From Tubulanus polymorphus (Eukaryota > Nemertea > Palaeonemertea > Tubulaniformes > Tubulanidae), in contig NC_134025.1 of the NCBI RefSeq assembly GCF_964204645.1, positions 17,514,001-17,578,000 on the forward strand: DNA of 64,000 bases, in the 5' to 3' direction. The first letter of the stretch is position 1, and every line of letters starts with the position of its first letter. The position numbers and the translations under genes are program-made. Shown one piece after another: positions 9,545 to 19,595 of this stretch. The notes under the pieces are model-generated. The model was not told the DNA's origin. It made no database searches and saw only the letters and a program-made list of their open reading frames with translations.

Positions 9545-10792
9545 ATGAGTGGAAGTTATATAAATCCTTCTAAGAATTCTAGAAAATCTAATGCTATTAA
9601 GGCAGAGAGATCTCATCATATAATTACTCGTAATCATTCTAATATTAATCCTGATGAAACTTTATATGTTAGAATTCCTCGATTAACACAAAATACTTTT
9701 TACGTTCCAAATAGTATTTATTTATCAGCTGATATAAATGTAACTGGTCATGATAATAATTATGTTGTTGATAATGTTGGAAGGTATTTGATTAAAAAAT
9801 TTATTGTAAAGATTGGAACAGAAACAGTTTTCTCATTAGATGATTATAATTTATTTATGCATTATAAAGATTTATGGTTAACAAAAGAAAATAGAAATAA
9901 TATGATATTTCAAGGCATCCAATCAGAAAACCATAATAAATTAAGTTCTGAAGCTAATAATGCAATAATAACTAATGCTAAAGATAATTCAATAAAAAAG
10001 ATTTATAGAAGCAAATATAAAATTCCATTAGACTTTGAATTGATAAATAATAATGCACCTTTATATAAATACGCAATTCAAGAAGATATTATATTCGAGA
10101 TAACATTTGCTCCAGTTAATGAAATTGTGCTATCTAGCGTTGTTAAAGATATGGGATATAAATTATCAAATATATGTTCCGAATATGATACAGTAACTGA
10201 TGAAAATATTGCTAACACAATTCAAACTCAATACAATCAAGGATTTTCATTATTATATGATTATATTGATAAATTTAAAACTGTAACTATTAGTGCAAAT
10301 GATGAAATAACCAATGAGAATATTAACTTCCCAAGAAGATCTATTAAAGGTATATTAATATTTTTTACCATTGCCACATATTCTAATGGTGCGATACAGG
10401 TTGATAATTATTATAACCCTGAAATAACAAAAGTAGAAATAACTATTGAAGGTATAGCAAATAAAATATTCTGTCAAGGAATGAGAATGATAGATCAGTG
10501 GCCAGAAATTAGAAAACATTTTATGAATGAAAAAGTAAAATCATCTGAAAATTGTAATATTAATCAAATTGATTATTATACCGGAAATAAATACGCATTA
10601 TGGTTAGATTTTAGAACAACAGAGGATAATTCATTACATGGTTCTGGGAAAACACTACAAAATACAAAAGATGGAATACAATTATTCATGAAAAAGGAAA
10701 AAGGAATTTTAAATTTCAAAATGCACATTTATATTATATCTGACGCGCAATTAAATATTGTAAATTCTCAATTGAATAGTGTTATGTATTAA
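9545..10792 (+). CDS. Candidate major capsid protein of polinton-like element
   Basis: The longest intact gene of the element: 415 codons, ATG in TTAAATAAATGAG, stop 10790-10792. The protein has no membrane segment, few cysteines and alternating hydrophobic strands throughout (YVRIPRLTQNTFYVPN, FIVKIGTETVFSL, FEITFAPVNEIVL, KVEITIEGIANKIF, FKMHIYIISDAQLNIV), as expected for a beta-barrel capsid protein. The C-terminal part holds YALWLDFRTTEDNSLHGSG and DGIQLFMKK. It sits in the capsid region with a packaging ATPase and an integrase on the opposite strand of the same element. The assignment as a double jelly-roll capsid protein is an inference from fold-like pattern, size and context; structure prediction would decide. 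No break is visible. Confidence 0.6.
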   Translation: MSGSYINPSKNSRKSNAIKAERSHHIITRNHSNINPDETLYVRIPRLTQNTFYVPNSIYLSADINVTGHDNNYVVDNVGRYLIKKFIVKIGTETVFSLDDYNLFMHYKDLWLTKENRNNMIFQGIQSENHNKLSSEANNAIITNAKDNSIKKIYRSKYKIPLDFELINNNAPLYKYAIQEDIIFEITFAPVNEIVLSSVVKDMGYKLSNICSEYDTVTDENIANTIQTQYNQGFSLLYDYIDKFKTVTISANDEITNENINFPRRSIKGILIFFTIATYSNGAIQVDNYYNPEITKVEITIEGIANKIFCQGMRMIDQWPEIRKHFMNEKVKSSENCNINQIDYYTGNKYALWLDFRTTEDNSLHGSGKTLQNTKDGIQLFMKKEKGILNFKMHIYIISDAQLNIVNSQLNSVMY

Positions 10793-10824
10793 AATTTTAA
10801 TTTCAATAAAAAATTCTATAATAA

Positions 10825-11221
10825 ATGGAAGGAGGAATATATGAAATACAAAGTCCAAGTGAAATGATATCAGATATATATTATGTAATACCTTATGATG
10901 AATATAGTAAGTATTTTGGAGAATACTTTAATCAATTCAAATATAGAATAAGTAAAATAGATAAAAAATATTGAAACTAAAAAAGAATATAATATTGAAA
11001 CAAAAAAGGGGATAATATTGAAACAAAAATAGAAAATAATATTGATACTAAAATAGAAGATAATGTTATACCTTCTACATCGAATAATGATAAGATTGAA
11101 CCTGATATCAAAACCAAAAAGATAAATGAAAAATATTGTGACGTATGTAAGAAATATATATCATATAAAAATTGGGCATCACATAAGAAATCATAGAAAC
11201 ATGTAGAAAAAGAAAAGAATA
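10825..11221 (+). pseudogene. Zinc-finger protein gene, 5' part, broken
   Basis: ATG 10825 in ATAATAAATGG. The first 49 codons (MEGGIYEIQSPSEMIS and following) end at TGA about 10972. The coding signal continues in other frames through a repetitive stretch of NIETK-like repeats (about 10970-11060), then a finger-like block KYCDVCKKYISYKNWASHKK with a stop just before the second histidine (about 11196). The CxxC plus H-x-H pattern is a C2H2-like finger. At 11222 the gene meets an insertion; related fingers continue after it at 11728. One ancestral multi-finger gene, or two adjacent paralogues, fits equally well. Confidence 0.55.
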
Positions 11222-11727
11222 ATATAGCTGCAAAGCAGCGATAACGGGTTTTCTGGATGCATGTGATCGAAAGGAAAAATTAATTACCGGGTATTCGATG
11301 GAAAAAATAAAATGAGATGATTTGGATATTATCGGAGCAATCCTCTTTTTGGTTGAATGGTCTAACCCCAGTATAGTCCCCCGTGATTTAGAAATTCTCG
11401 GAGCCCTCCTTTATTTACTTACTAAATGACATCACAAACTGTTATTTCGCCGGTGCTTGTTGTCTAACAATTCAATTCTTTATTTACAGTAACCTAATAA
11501 GTAATTTTAAGTTTCAAATAGGATGGAAAGTACATTCAGACAATCTGTTGGTTCAGAGAGACCGTTATTACAGTATCAATTTATACATTTCGTTTCAAAG
11601 CTGTCAGTTGCCGAATCTGAATGAAGATGAATTTTATTTGACGAAATCGGCGGAAAATATATAATAATAATAATCAACAGAATTTCAAGAGGGTTTTCGA
11701 CGAAAGTCAGAAAACCCTAAATATATC
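11222..11727. mobile_element. Insertion X, about 0.5 kb, in the zinc-finger gene
   Basis: GC and composition change abruptly at TAGCTGCAAAGCAGCGATAA (11225), and the segment ends in AGGGTTTTCGACGAAAG...CAGAAAACCCTA (about 11690-11719), a short hairpin. The left end recurs at 58502-58536 (TAGCTGCAAAGCAGCGATAA again), also inside polinton-like sequence. The hairpin tip resembles the tip of the element starting at 16307. It includes a short CAATTCAATTCTTTATTTACA block (about 11468) like the LINE-tail remnant at 14178. No gene. Confidence 0.65.
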
Positions 11728-12460
11728 TGATAATAATATCATAGATAATGTAAATACAATTGAAACTAATGATACCATAGATAATATAACAGATAATGTT
11801 GATACAATCGAAACTAATGATGATAATATAACAGATAATGAAACAATTGATGATTCTAAAAAACATTGTAATGTTTGTAATTTAGATATTTCTAAAAGTA
11901 ATATTTCTAAGCATAAAAAATCTCAGGCGCATATAGAAAATGAAAGGGAGTTAGAAGAACATGAAAAGAAATTAGAAGAAATAGAAAGAAATAAAACGTG
12001 TCAATATTGTAATAAGAAAATTGAACCTGTTGATGAAAATACTCATTATAAATCAAAATTACATCTAATTAATGTTTATAAAAATGTGAGTATGATACCA
12101 TTGTTAACTAACCCAAAGAAATATATCAAATATTTTGATCCTAAAACTAAACAATATTATATATTCTATAAGTTGTTATTTGATAAATTATTAGCTCATG
12201 CAGAAAATAATCCTAAACAAATATATAAATTATTATATTCGAGAAAAATAGATTTAAGTTATCTTATAAAAAATTTAGGGTATCATTTTGATTTCTATTT
12301 TGATGAATACTTTGAAAAATTAAGAGAAAAAGGTAAGATACATACTAATTATCATAATCTGATGGTTCAACTAAAATTAATAAATCTACCTCAGCATTAT
12401 TATGAATTAGATATAAACAAAGATGATTTTATAAACTTATTAGAAACAAAATTCGAATAA
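11728..12460 (+). CDS. Zinc-finger protein of polinton-like element
   Basis: Open from the insertion border through 12460; an internal ATG at 12086 would give only the last 124 codons, so the true start is probably upstream and lost with insertion X. It has an Asn/Asp/Thr-rich leader with repeats of the type DNITDN (11730-11850). Two C2H2-like fingers follow: CNVCNLDISKSNISKHKKSQ ending in a His (11867-11935), and CQYCNKK with a later H-x5-H (12001-12065), separated by a charged coiled coil (ELEEHEKKLEEIERNK). The C-terminal 120 residues are a helical domain (DPKTKQYYIFYKLLFDKLLA). A nucleic-acid binding role is likely from the fingers. It is the last plus-strand gene before the hairpin block. 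Confidence 0.6.
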
Positions 12461-12469
12461 TTAATATAT

Positions 12470-13054
12470 CTATGTACTAGACGTACGAGTAAGAAAGTAA
12501 GAAAGTAAGAATCCAAGAAAGTAAGAAAGGTACGAGAGGTACGAGTACGAATCCAAGAATTCTTACTTTCTCACTCGTACTTAGATATATAAAATAGTTT
12601 TTATAAAAATTAAATTGTAAATTATTGATCTTAGTATAGAAAAAGTTATAATATAATCAATTTTCATTTTTATTAAGTGAAAACATATAATTTATTCATT
12701 TTTATAAAACTATTTATGATATCTATGTACTAGAAGTACGAGTAAGAATCCAAGAATCCAAGAATCTAAGAATTCTTACTTTCTTACTCGTACGCCTCGT
12801 ACATACATATATAAATTAGTCTTTTAAAATTAAAAATGTAAATTATTAATCTAAGTATAGAAATAGTTATAATATAATCTATTTTTATTTTACTTAAGTG
12901 AAAACATATAATTTATTCATTTTTATATTTTTAATTATAACAAAACTAATTCATATTCCCACGTACGAGAGGTACGAGTAAGAATCCAAGAATTCTTACT
13001 TTCTTGGCAAGAATCTTACTTTCTTACTCGTACCTCTCGTACGTAGATATATAA
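12470..13054. repeat. Three large hairpins in a 240-bp tandem repeat between convergent genes
   Basis: Three palindromic blocks (about 12470-12592, 12719-12816, 12952-13054) each have arms built from GTACGAGTAAGAA and its reverse complement TTCTTACTCGTAC, with AAGAATTCTT in the middle. They are spaced about 240 bases apart, and the two AT-rich spacers are near copies of each other (both contain TATAGAAA and GTGAAAACATATAATTTATT). The block lies exactly between the last plus-strand gene (stop 12460) and the first minus-strand stop (13143). Two-way termination or a replication role are the obvious candidates. Confidence 0.85.
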
Positions 13055-13142
13055 ATAGTTATTCTATAAATTTATATTCATATGGATATTGAAGCCTCAG
13101 AAGTAATTTTATTTAATTTTAATTTTATTTAGAAGTAATTTT

Positions 13143-14852
13143 TTATTTATTCATATATTCATCATTTAATTCAGTAGGTATAATTTGATTTTCTTCCAGA
13201 GATTGTTGCATAGATTTTCTATCTTTATTGTAGAATAAAACTAAAAATCTAATGTTTTCTCTAAAATCTTTCACAATTGAATTATATTTTGATTTAAAAC
13301 CCATGTTGTTATTCCAAAATGTATCCCAGAGAAAGCTAAATAGCGTAACTCACTTTCTCTAATTTTTGAATCATGTAAATTTGCACAATCATCCACAATG
13401 AATAATGTATTTGAACCTTTATAAGTATCAATTGCTATTTTTATACAATTATCTAATTTTTCTTTTTGTTTAAGGATCTAATATAATAAACTTTTTTATC
13501 TTAACTATATCCCTATTATATGTTTTATTCATTTCATAAGCAGGGCAGAATAATATTATATTATCAAAATGATTTTTTGACGCCTTATAAAACGTTACCA
13601 TTATGAAACCTAAACAATGTTAACCATTCAGCGTCATTTACAAACGACAGCCGTAAATCGATGTGCAAAACGTCACAGGTCTATGTGTACACAAACAAGC
13701 AAAATATTATTGACATAGATGTAGAATGGCTTCCTGTGATTATATAATGACCTATATTTGAACGTCGAAATGTTATATTGCATTGAATATCATTAGAAGA
13801 CGTATTGTAATAGTAAAGGATGTATGATTATATCAGAAGCGGCAGGCATAAATAGAAATGATAAGTAAATCGGATTATTCGGTTAAATGGCGGATGTATA
13901 CACGATTTGGAAGTCTGATATAAAAGTCAGACCCTGACGTGGGCATGCCGGTGGAATGACGAAGCTATCTACGATGTGTGTAGGGCCGACGTGAATTTCA
14001 TCAGCGGCTACAAGCGGTCAATATGAAAATGTGTAAACATATAATTTCAATATTCAAACGTTTTAGAAAATATGTTTGATATTAGGAGTATGCAGGTTTC
14101 GTGAGATTAGCAATTTATAATAGCATAGCTGTCATATACGGCTCCGCGTCCTCTGATGGCATGTGTATTAGGTGACAATTCAATTCAATTCTTTATTGAT
14201 CCTTATTACATTGAAATTCCGGGATAAAATTCCCAAATTCAATAAATACAAATTTTAGAATAAATTAATACAACATACATGACACACGGGTAATTCATAC
14301 AGAACAACATAAGCATATTATTTTAAATGACAATGTCTACTTCAACCCACCCAGACTCAAGACTCTAGGATATCGAGTGACAGCCACTAAACCCGTGGCC
14401 CGGGCCGGCTGGCTAGGCCACACGATATGCTCGAAGTCATGATGAAGCAGACATCAGAAGAGCTCTTTCTTCGACCATGGAGGCTATGAAGTTGCAGACC
14501 AGCTTAGATGCATAAGTAAATGAAGTCGGTCGCAAGTTCGCGATCAATTATTGAGAATTTTCAATAAAAAATTTAAACTACTACTAGAGTCGAAGACCTG
14601 TATCATCTACCCAATCGCCAAATCTCATCATTCCCCAAATTTCTTAAAACTTCGATTTCAAATTTGCAATTCCACATTAGCTTAGCCCAGAAATTCTACA
14701 TTTTTTTCGCAGGCGTCAAATAATTTTCTAAAATTAATTTTCTTGTTATAAATAGTTTCTAATGAATCTAATATGAAATGCGTTTTACCACAGTTGGTTA
14801 CTCCAGTAACTAACATATTATGTGGTTCAAATATAAATAAATCTTTATTCAT
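13143..14852 (-). pseudogene. A32-like DNA packaging ATPase, split by an insertion
   Basis: The start is ATG 14852-14850 in AGAATAAATGAAT; its first 8 bases overlap the end of the integrase gene. About 15 residues in is a P-loop, GVTNCGKT (about 14811-14788). The frame reads to about 14709 (NFRKLFDA), is interrupted by roughly 1.1 kb of foreign sequence, and resumes near 13590 with NIILFCPAYE. A Walker B segment, TLFIVDDCANL (about 13425-13393), and the sensor-like region ELRYLAFSGIHFGIT (about 13350-13305) follow, to TAA 13145-13143. A one-base shift lies near 13485. P-loop, Walker B spacing and context match the FtsK/HerA-type packaging ATPases of polintons, virophages and poxvirus A32. The insertion and frameshift make it inactive. 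Confidence 0.82.
13591..14708. mobile_element. Insertion Y inside the packaging ATPase gene
   Basis: Foreign sequence of higher GC separates the two halves of the ATPase. The junctions carry TTTGACGCC on the left (13577-13587) and GGCGTCAAA on the right (14713-14721), an inverted pair, though both may partly be host coding sequence. Inside are a short LINE-like tail on the minus strand (CAATTCAATTCTTTATTGATCC, reverse orientation, 14177-14198) and a GC-rich patch (CCCGTGGCCCGGGCCGGC, about 14394). No gene is seen. It may be more than one insertion. Confidence 0.65.
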
Positions 14853-15931
14853 TTATTCTTTTAATTTTACTAGATAAAATGCATTCATTAAATTTATCAT
14901 CATACCCTTTATATTTCACCAAAGAATATTTCTTACCGCGTAATGACTTTGTTTTCAATACTTTTTCTATTTTGTATTCTATATCATCCGGGTTTGGTAC
15001 AAGTGATAATTCTTGTTCATAGAAATAACCTAATATATCTTCATCTTTTAAATCTACCAATTTATAAACAAAAGGTTTAGTTAATATTATCTTTTTAATT
15101 TTAAATATTTCGTCAGTAAAATTTGGAGTATAACCTTTATAAAATGTTTTTCGATATTTAGATATTCTAACATGTTGTCCAATTTTAAATCTAGGTTCTC
15201 CGAAATCATGTGTAACAAACGCACTATATAAATTATTCCAAACTATTTCTGAATTATCTTCTTTTCTAGCTTGTATAGGTTTCATACCAATACTTGAATG
15301 TTTAGAATTATTATAACCTTTCACTAAATCATCTAATACATCGAAATATTTATATGTTTCATTTGCAGTAAAATATTTCCACATTCTAGTTTTCAATGTT
15401 TTATTAAATCTTTCTATAATAGATGATTTTTTATCTGAGTGTGTTGAAAAATATTCTACATCGTTATTAAGTAATAATTTTTTAAAATGTTTATTAAATA
15501 AATTCCTTACCTACATCAAATTGTATCTTACCTGGGATAGCTTCTTTAAATATTAACTTGAACGCATTTGTTACTTCTACACTTGTTTTATTTTTGATTG
15601 GAATTGACCATGCGTATCTACTGAATATATCTATAACATTCAGTATCCAGAAATATCCTTTATTGTATTCTTCTAAGTTTCTCATGTCAATTAAATCTAC
15701 TTGCCACTGTTGATCAATATATGAAACCATAACTTTTCTTGTTAAATAATTTCTATCCATTTTCTTATGGATTTGATATGTTGGTTGATTTTGTAACCAT
15801 AATCTTAGTTCACTATATTTTATATTTTCTTCATCAAATTTTATTTTATCCCATAATTCTGAAACACTAGAATATGATACTTCACTCTCTGGGTTATAAT
15901 ATAAATCTCTTAAATATTGTTCTTTATTCAT
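14845..15931 (-). pseudogene. Polinton-type DDE integrase with chromodomain, one frameshift
   Basis: Two overlapping frames on the minus strand form one gene. The first (15931-15494) has the RNase-H fold start QWQVDLIDM (first catalytic Asp, about 15700) and ends at IPGKIQFDVGKEF, with the second Asp in DVGKEF instead of the usual DNG. The frame shifts near 15505; the second (open from about 15500 to 14845) carries SSIIERFNKTLKTRMW with the catalytic Glu, about 33-35 residues after the second Asp, then HVRISKYRKTFYKGYTPNF (SH3-like barrel) and a C-terminal chromodomain, YKIEKVL...YSLVKYKGY, in which the usual Trp is Cys (FNECI). This is the retrovirus-like integrase typical of Maverick/Polinton elements. 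The start context AAGATG lacks TAAATG. Its 3' end overlaps the ATPase start by 8 bases. Confidence 0.88.
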
Positions 15932-15937
15932 CTTATT

Positions 15938-16300
15938 TTAATCCATTAATAATAATCTTGGTTTATTTTCAATGACTTTATCACTTGATTTATTTTCTGG
16001 TATAATAGGTTTATCATCGTCTTCATTATTGTTATTTAATTTAGATTTATAAATTACACCGGAGAATATAATAACTGTGATTAACCCAATTGTAATATAT
16101 AAGTAATTATCTCTTCCAGTATTAGAAGAATCAGATGGATTATCATTCGAATCAATATCAGATAATTTCTGTGATTCATTTATATCAGTTAATTTCTTTT
16201 TCTTAGCTTTTTTTTTTAATTCTGAAGATCTTTTACCTAATTCCCTAGCCCATTTAATTTGTTTTTCGGATCTAGGCTTCTTCTTAATATCATCACTCAT
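15938..16300 (-). CDS. Basic single-pass membrane protein upstream of the integrase
   Basis: 120 codons, ATG 16300 in AATAAATGAG, 6 bases before the integrase start on the same strand. Residues 7-38 are strongly basic (RSEKQIKWARELGKRSSELK then KKAKKKK), followed by an Asp/Ser-rich linker. A single membrane segment, YLYITIGLITVIIFSGVIY (about residues 66-84), leads to an acidic tail. Such a DNA- or RNA-binding head with a membrane anchor suggests a link between genome and internal membrane or a core-like role, which is inference. Another mobile element begins only 7 bases upstream of the start codon, so its promoter may have been cut off. Confidence 0.62.
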   Translation of the reverse strand: MSDDIKKKPRSEKQIKWARELGKRSSELKKKAKKKKLTDINESQKLSDIDSNDNPSDSSNTGRDNYLYITIGLITVIIFSGVIYKSKLNNNNEDDDKPIIPENKSSDKVIENKPRLLLMD

Positions 16301-16306
16301 TTATTA

Positions 16307-17690
16307 GGGTTTTCTGTTAGGGTTTTCTGTTATTTCACAGAAAACCCTATTGAGATCCGCGTGATTATTATTATTATTATTTTCTTCCACACTATTTTTA
16401 CCAAAAGAACATAGGCTTTGTTGCCTTACCGCTGTTCCATATACAATCCATATAATATCGTTCAGCTCACTGAGATCTACAAATAGCCCGCGTGTTTTTT
16501 CACGAATTATCGTTACAAAAGCGCTGTCGGGCCGTAAACATCGAAAATTTAGCCCCATTCAATGGGGCGACATGTTTTTCGAGTCGTCATCCCGAAATCA
16601 ACCCGCTGGCCGACTGTCACTTCGATTATCAATTCAAGTATAAATGAACTAATTTATTGCCGCAGACTTCACATTCAGTCGCGGTCTTCAAACAGTGATT
16701 TTAACAATAGCCCATTTTCCTCATCAAATCATATTACCGATACACTGGAAATTAACTACTTTAGATTTTAAAAGCACTGTCGAGCCGTAAACATCGACGA
16801 ATCGACGTGTGTTACTACATCGTCGTTCCGGGGATCAGCTGCGAGTTTCTCCTCATCATGAGAATCAAATCGAGTACAAATTAATTTATTACTACTAGTG
16901 ATTTGGCTGCGGGTTTCAAGGAGTTAGTATAACAATACCTATTTTTCTTTACCGAATTAACCGTGTATTTACTAAGATAAATCTTTAGTGTACCGGGGAA
17001 TCGTAGGCCTAAACTAAACACGCCGAAGAGATATAGCGGAGAAAAGCTGTTATGTCGACGAGGTATCAAAATAAAAGAATATATTACTTTATTCGGCCGC
17101 GGGCTTTAACCTCGATATCAATACCATCAATACTCTATATTTCCTACAGTACATACCGATCATTGTCAAATGCACAAGGTATTTACTAAATACAAGTATA
17201 TAACACACTCCTATCCGTATGCTGGACTCACACTTGGCATTCGGAGTAAGCGTTCGCTGTGGGGGAAAGGGATCGTTCACTGTGTCGCTTGAAGTGTTTA
17301 TCGAGTTTGACGCGGCTTTAGGCCTACCGGTACTGAGCTTTACTGTATCAAACAAACACAGTACAATTGTTGCGTTTATCAACGGACTCATTGGATTGAA
17401 CTTCAAAACAAAATTTACGATATTTAGGTGGGTTGTTAAATTCAATAGGCCTACGACCAATCTGTCCGGATGTTAGGCCTACACATATACATAGGCCTAC
17501 ATAGGCTAGTAGCCTCTACTAGGTTAAGCGTTCGCTGTGGGGGAAAGGAGATCGTTCGCTGTGTCGCTTGAAGTGTTTATCGAGTTTTACGCGACCTTAA
17601 GGCTTTAGTGTGGTGGCTGATAAGGGCTATGCGTAAAAAAAACACGTATATGCAAATGAGGGCGACATTATGACAAAACTAAAATAACGT
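16307..17690. mobile_element. Mobile element Z, left part, with hairpin tip
   Basis: Starts at a tip with two AGGGTTTTCTGT copies and ACAGAAAACCCT, forming a hairpin (16319-16344). The sequence through about 17527 reappears inverted at 61137-62227, for example GGTGCCTGATA-free landmarks such as TAGTAGAGGCTACTAGCC and the same hairpin tip at 62190-62219. Landmarks shared by both copies include CAGCTGCGAGTTTCTCCTCA and CTCTTCGGCGTGTTTAGT in matching order. Short open frames inside (16304-16558, 16881-17069, 17089-17460) have no protein-like pattern that I can support. It lies between the basic membrane protein gene and the rest of the polinton-like element. Confidence 0.75.
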
Positions 17691-19195
17691 GACAAAACAA
17701 TAATTTTGGTTTTGTCACCCGCGACAATTCATTATTTTGGTTTTATCGCCCGCGACAATTCATTAATTTGGTTTTGTCACCCGCGACAAATCAATATTTT
17801 GGTTTTATCGCCCGTGACAATTCATTATTTTGGTTTTATCGCCCGCGACAATTCATTATTTTGGTTTTATCGCCCGCGACAATTCATTATTTTGGTTTTA
17901 TCGCCCGCGACAATTTTTTTTGTCGCGGTTTTATCGCCCGTGACAATTCATTATTTTGGTTTATCGCCCGCGACAATTCATTATTTTGGTTTTATCACCC
18001 GCAACAATTCATTAGTTTGGTTTTGTCACCCGCGACAATTCAAGATTTTGGTTTTTCTGCCGCGACAATTCATTTTTTGGATTTGTCGCCCGCGACAATA
18101 CAATATTTTGGTTTTATCGCCAGCGACAATTCATTATTTTGGTTTTATCGCCCGCGACAATTCATTATTTTGGTTTTATCGCCCGCGACAATTCATTAAT
18201 TTGGTTTTGTCACCCGCGACAAAACAATAATTTTGGTTTTGTCGCCCGCGACAATTCATTATTTTGGTTTTATCGCCCGCGACAATTCATTATTTTGGTT
18301 TTATCGCCCGCGACGATTCATTAATTTGGTTTTGTCACCCGCGACAAAACAATAATTTTGGTTTTGTCGCCCGCGACAATTCATTATTTTGGTTTTATCG
18401 CCCGCGACAATTCATTATTTTGGTTTTATCGCCCGCGACAATTCATTAATTTGGTTTTGTCACCCGCGACAAATCAATATTTTGGTTTTGTCGCCCATGA
18501 CAATTCAATATTTTGGTTTTTATCGCCCGCGACAATTCATTATTTTGGTTTTATCGCCCGCGACAATTCATTAATTTGGTTTTATCGCCCGCGACAATTT
18601 TTTTTTTGTAGCGGTTTTATCGCCCGCGACAATTCATTAGTTTGGTTTTGTCACCCGCGACAATTCAAGAATTTGGTTTTTCTGCCGCGACAATTCATTT
18701 TTTGGATTTGTCGCCCGCGACAATATTTTGGTTTTATCGCCCGCGACAATTCATTATTTTGGTTGTCGCACGCGACAATAGCGACAATTCAAGATTTTTG
18801 TTTTATCGCCCGCGACAATTCATTTTTTGGATTTGTCGCCCACGACAATTCAATATTTTGGTTTTATCGCCCGCGACAATTCATTATTTTTGTTTTATCG
18901 CCCGCGACAATTCATTTTTTTGGTTTTATCGCCTGCGACAATTTATTATTTTGGTTTTATCGCCCGCGACAATTCATTAGTTTGGTTTTGTTGCCCGCGA
19001 CAATTGAATATTTTCGTTTTGTCGCCCACGACAATTCATTATTTTGGTTTTACCGCCCGCGACAATTCATTTCTTTGGTTTTGTCGCTCGCGACAATTCA
19101 ATATTTGGTTTTATCGCCAGCGACAATTGATTATTTTGGTTTTATCGCCCGCGACAATTAATTATTTTTGTTTTATCGCCCGCGGTCGCCCACAT
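17690..19195. repeat. 31-bp satellite, about 48 units
   Basis: A head-to-tail array of the unit TTTTATCGCCCGCGACAATT CATTATTTTGG, with the core GTCGCCCGCGAC able to form a 5-bp stem around CC. Variants include TTTGTCACC for TTTATCGCC, a few units shortened or with an extra T run (near 17910, 18596), and blocks of three or more units repeated together (18185-18325 and 18310-18450 are near copies). Open frames run through all three plus-strand phases because 31 is not a multiple of 3 and the unit lacks stops; this is not a gene. Confidence 0.95.
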
Positions 19196-19549
19196 TATTA
19201 GCTTTTGAATAATTAGGCCAATTAATAACGTAATAAAGACTTATGCTTTCGCCTATTTTGAAGTCGATTAATCTGATATAGTACGGAAGCGATAAAGGGC
19301 CTCGAGTTGTCGCGTTCAAACTCGACAAGTCGCCATATTTATGTCGATATATCGCGTCAAGTCCACATGAATATGTCTACATATCGTGACGTTTTCACGA
19401 CAAATTTCGCTTATTTGCTCATTTTGCACGGGACAAGCCGTCATTTGAAGACATGTCTAAATGTAAGATGAGGACGCCAGTAATATGACGACTGAGTTTC
19501 AAGTCGTCATGAATATGTCGATTTGTCGCGAGGAAAATGGTTGAGAAAA
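19196..19549. other. Flank of the satellite, rich in GTCGA/GTCG words
   Basis: No gene. The sequence is full of words such as ATGTCGATATATCGC, ACAAGTCGCC and TGACGTTTTCACG, which look like degraded relatives of the satellite core. It may be a decayed older part of the array. Confidence 0.4.
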
Positions 19550-19595
19550 CTGGGGCTCCGCAGTAACTTAAACTTAAGTTACTGCGGAGCCCCAG
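19550..19595. repeat. Perfect 46-base palindrome
   Basis: Two 22-base arms are exact reverse complements with a 2-base spacer: the left arm starts CTGGGGCTCCGCAGTAACTT and the right arm ends AAGTTACTGCGGAGCCCCAG. A related single arm, GGGCTCCGCAG, lies at the matching place in the inverted copy (about 60605-60616). It could be two element termini joined head to head. Confidence 0.9.

Noticed and set aside
9065-9637. 190-codon minus-strand frame
   Set aside because: It lies opposite the 8352-9524 gene and the capsid gene start. It has the mirror composition of these genes and no own features.
17690-19195. Possible CRISPR array
   Set aside because: There are no unique spacers between the repeats, the units are contiguous, and the DNA is eukaryotic.
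17706-19201. Several long open frames on the plus strand with repeats such as FIARDNSLFWFYRPRQF
   Set aside because: They are frames through a 31-bp satellite. The unit length is not a multiple of 3, all three phases are open, and no start, splice or composition signal supports coding.
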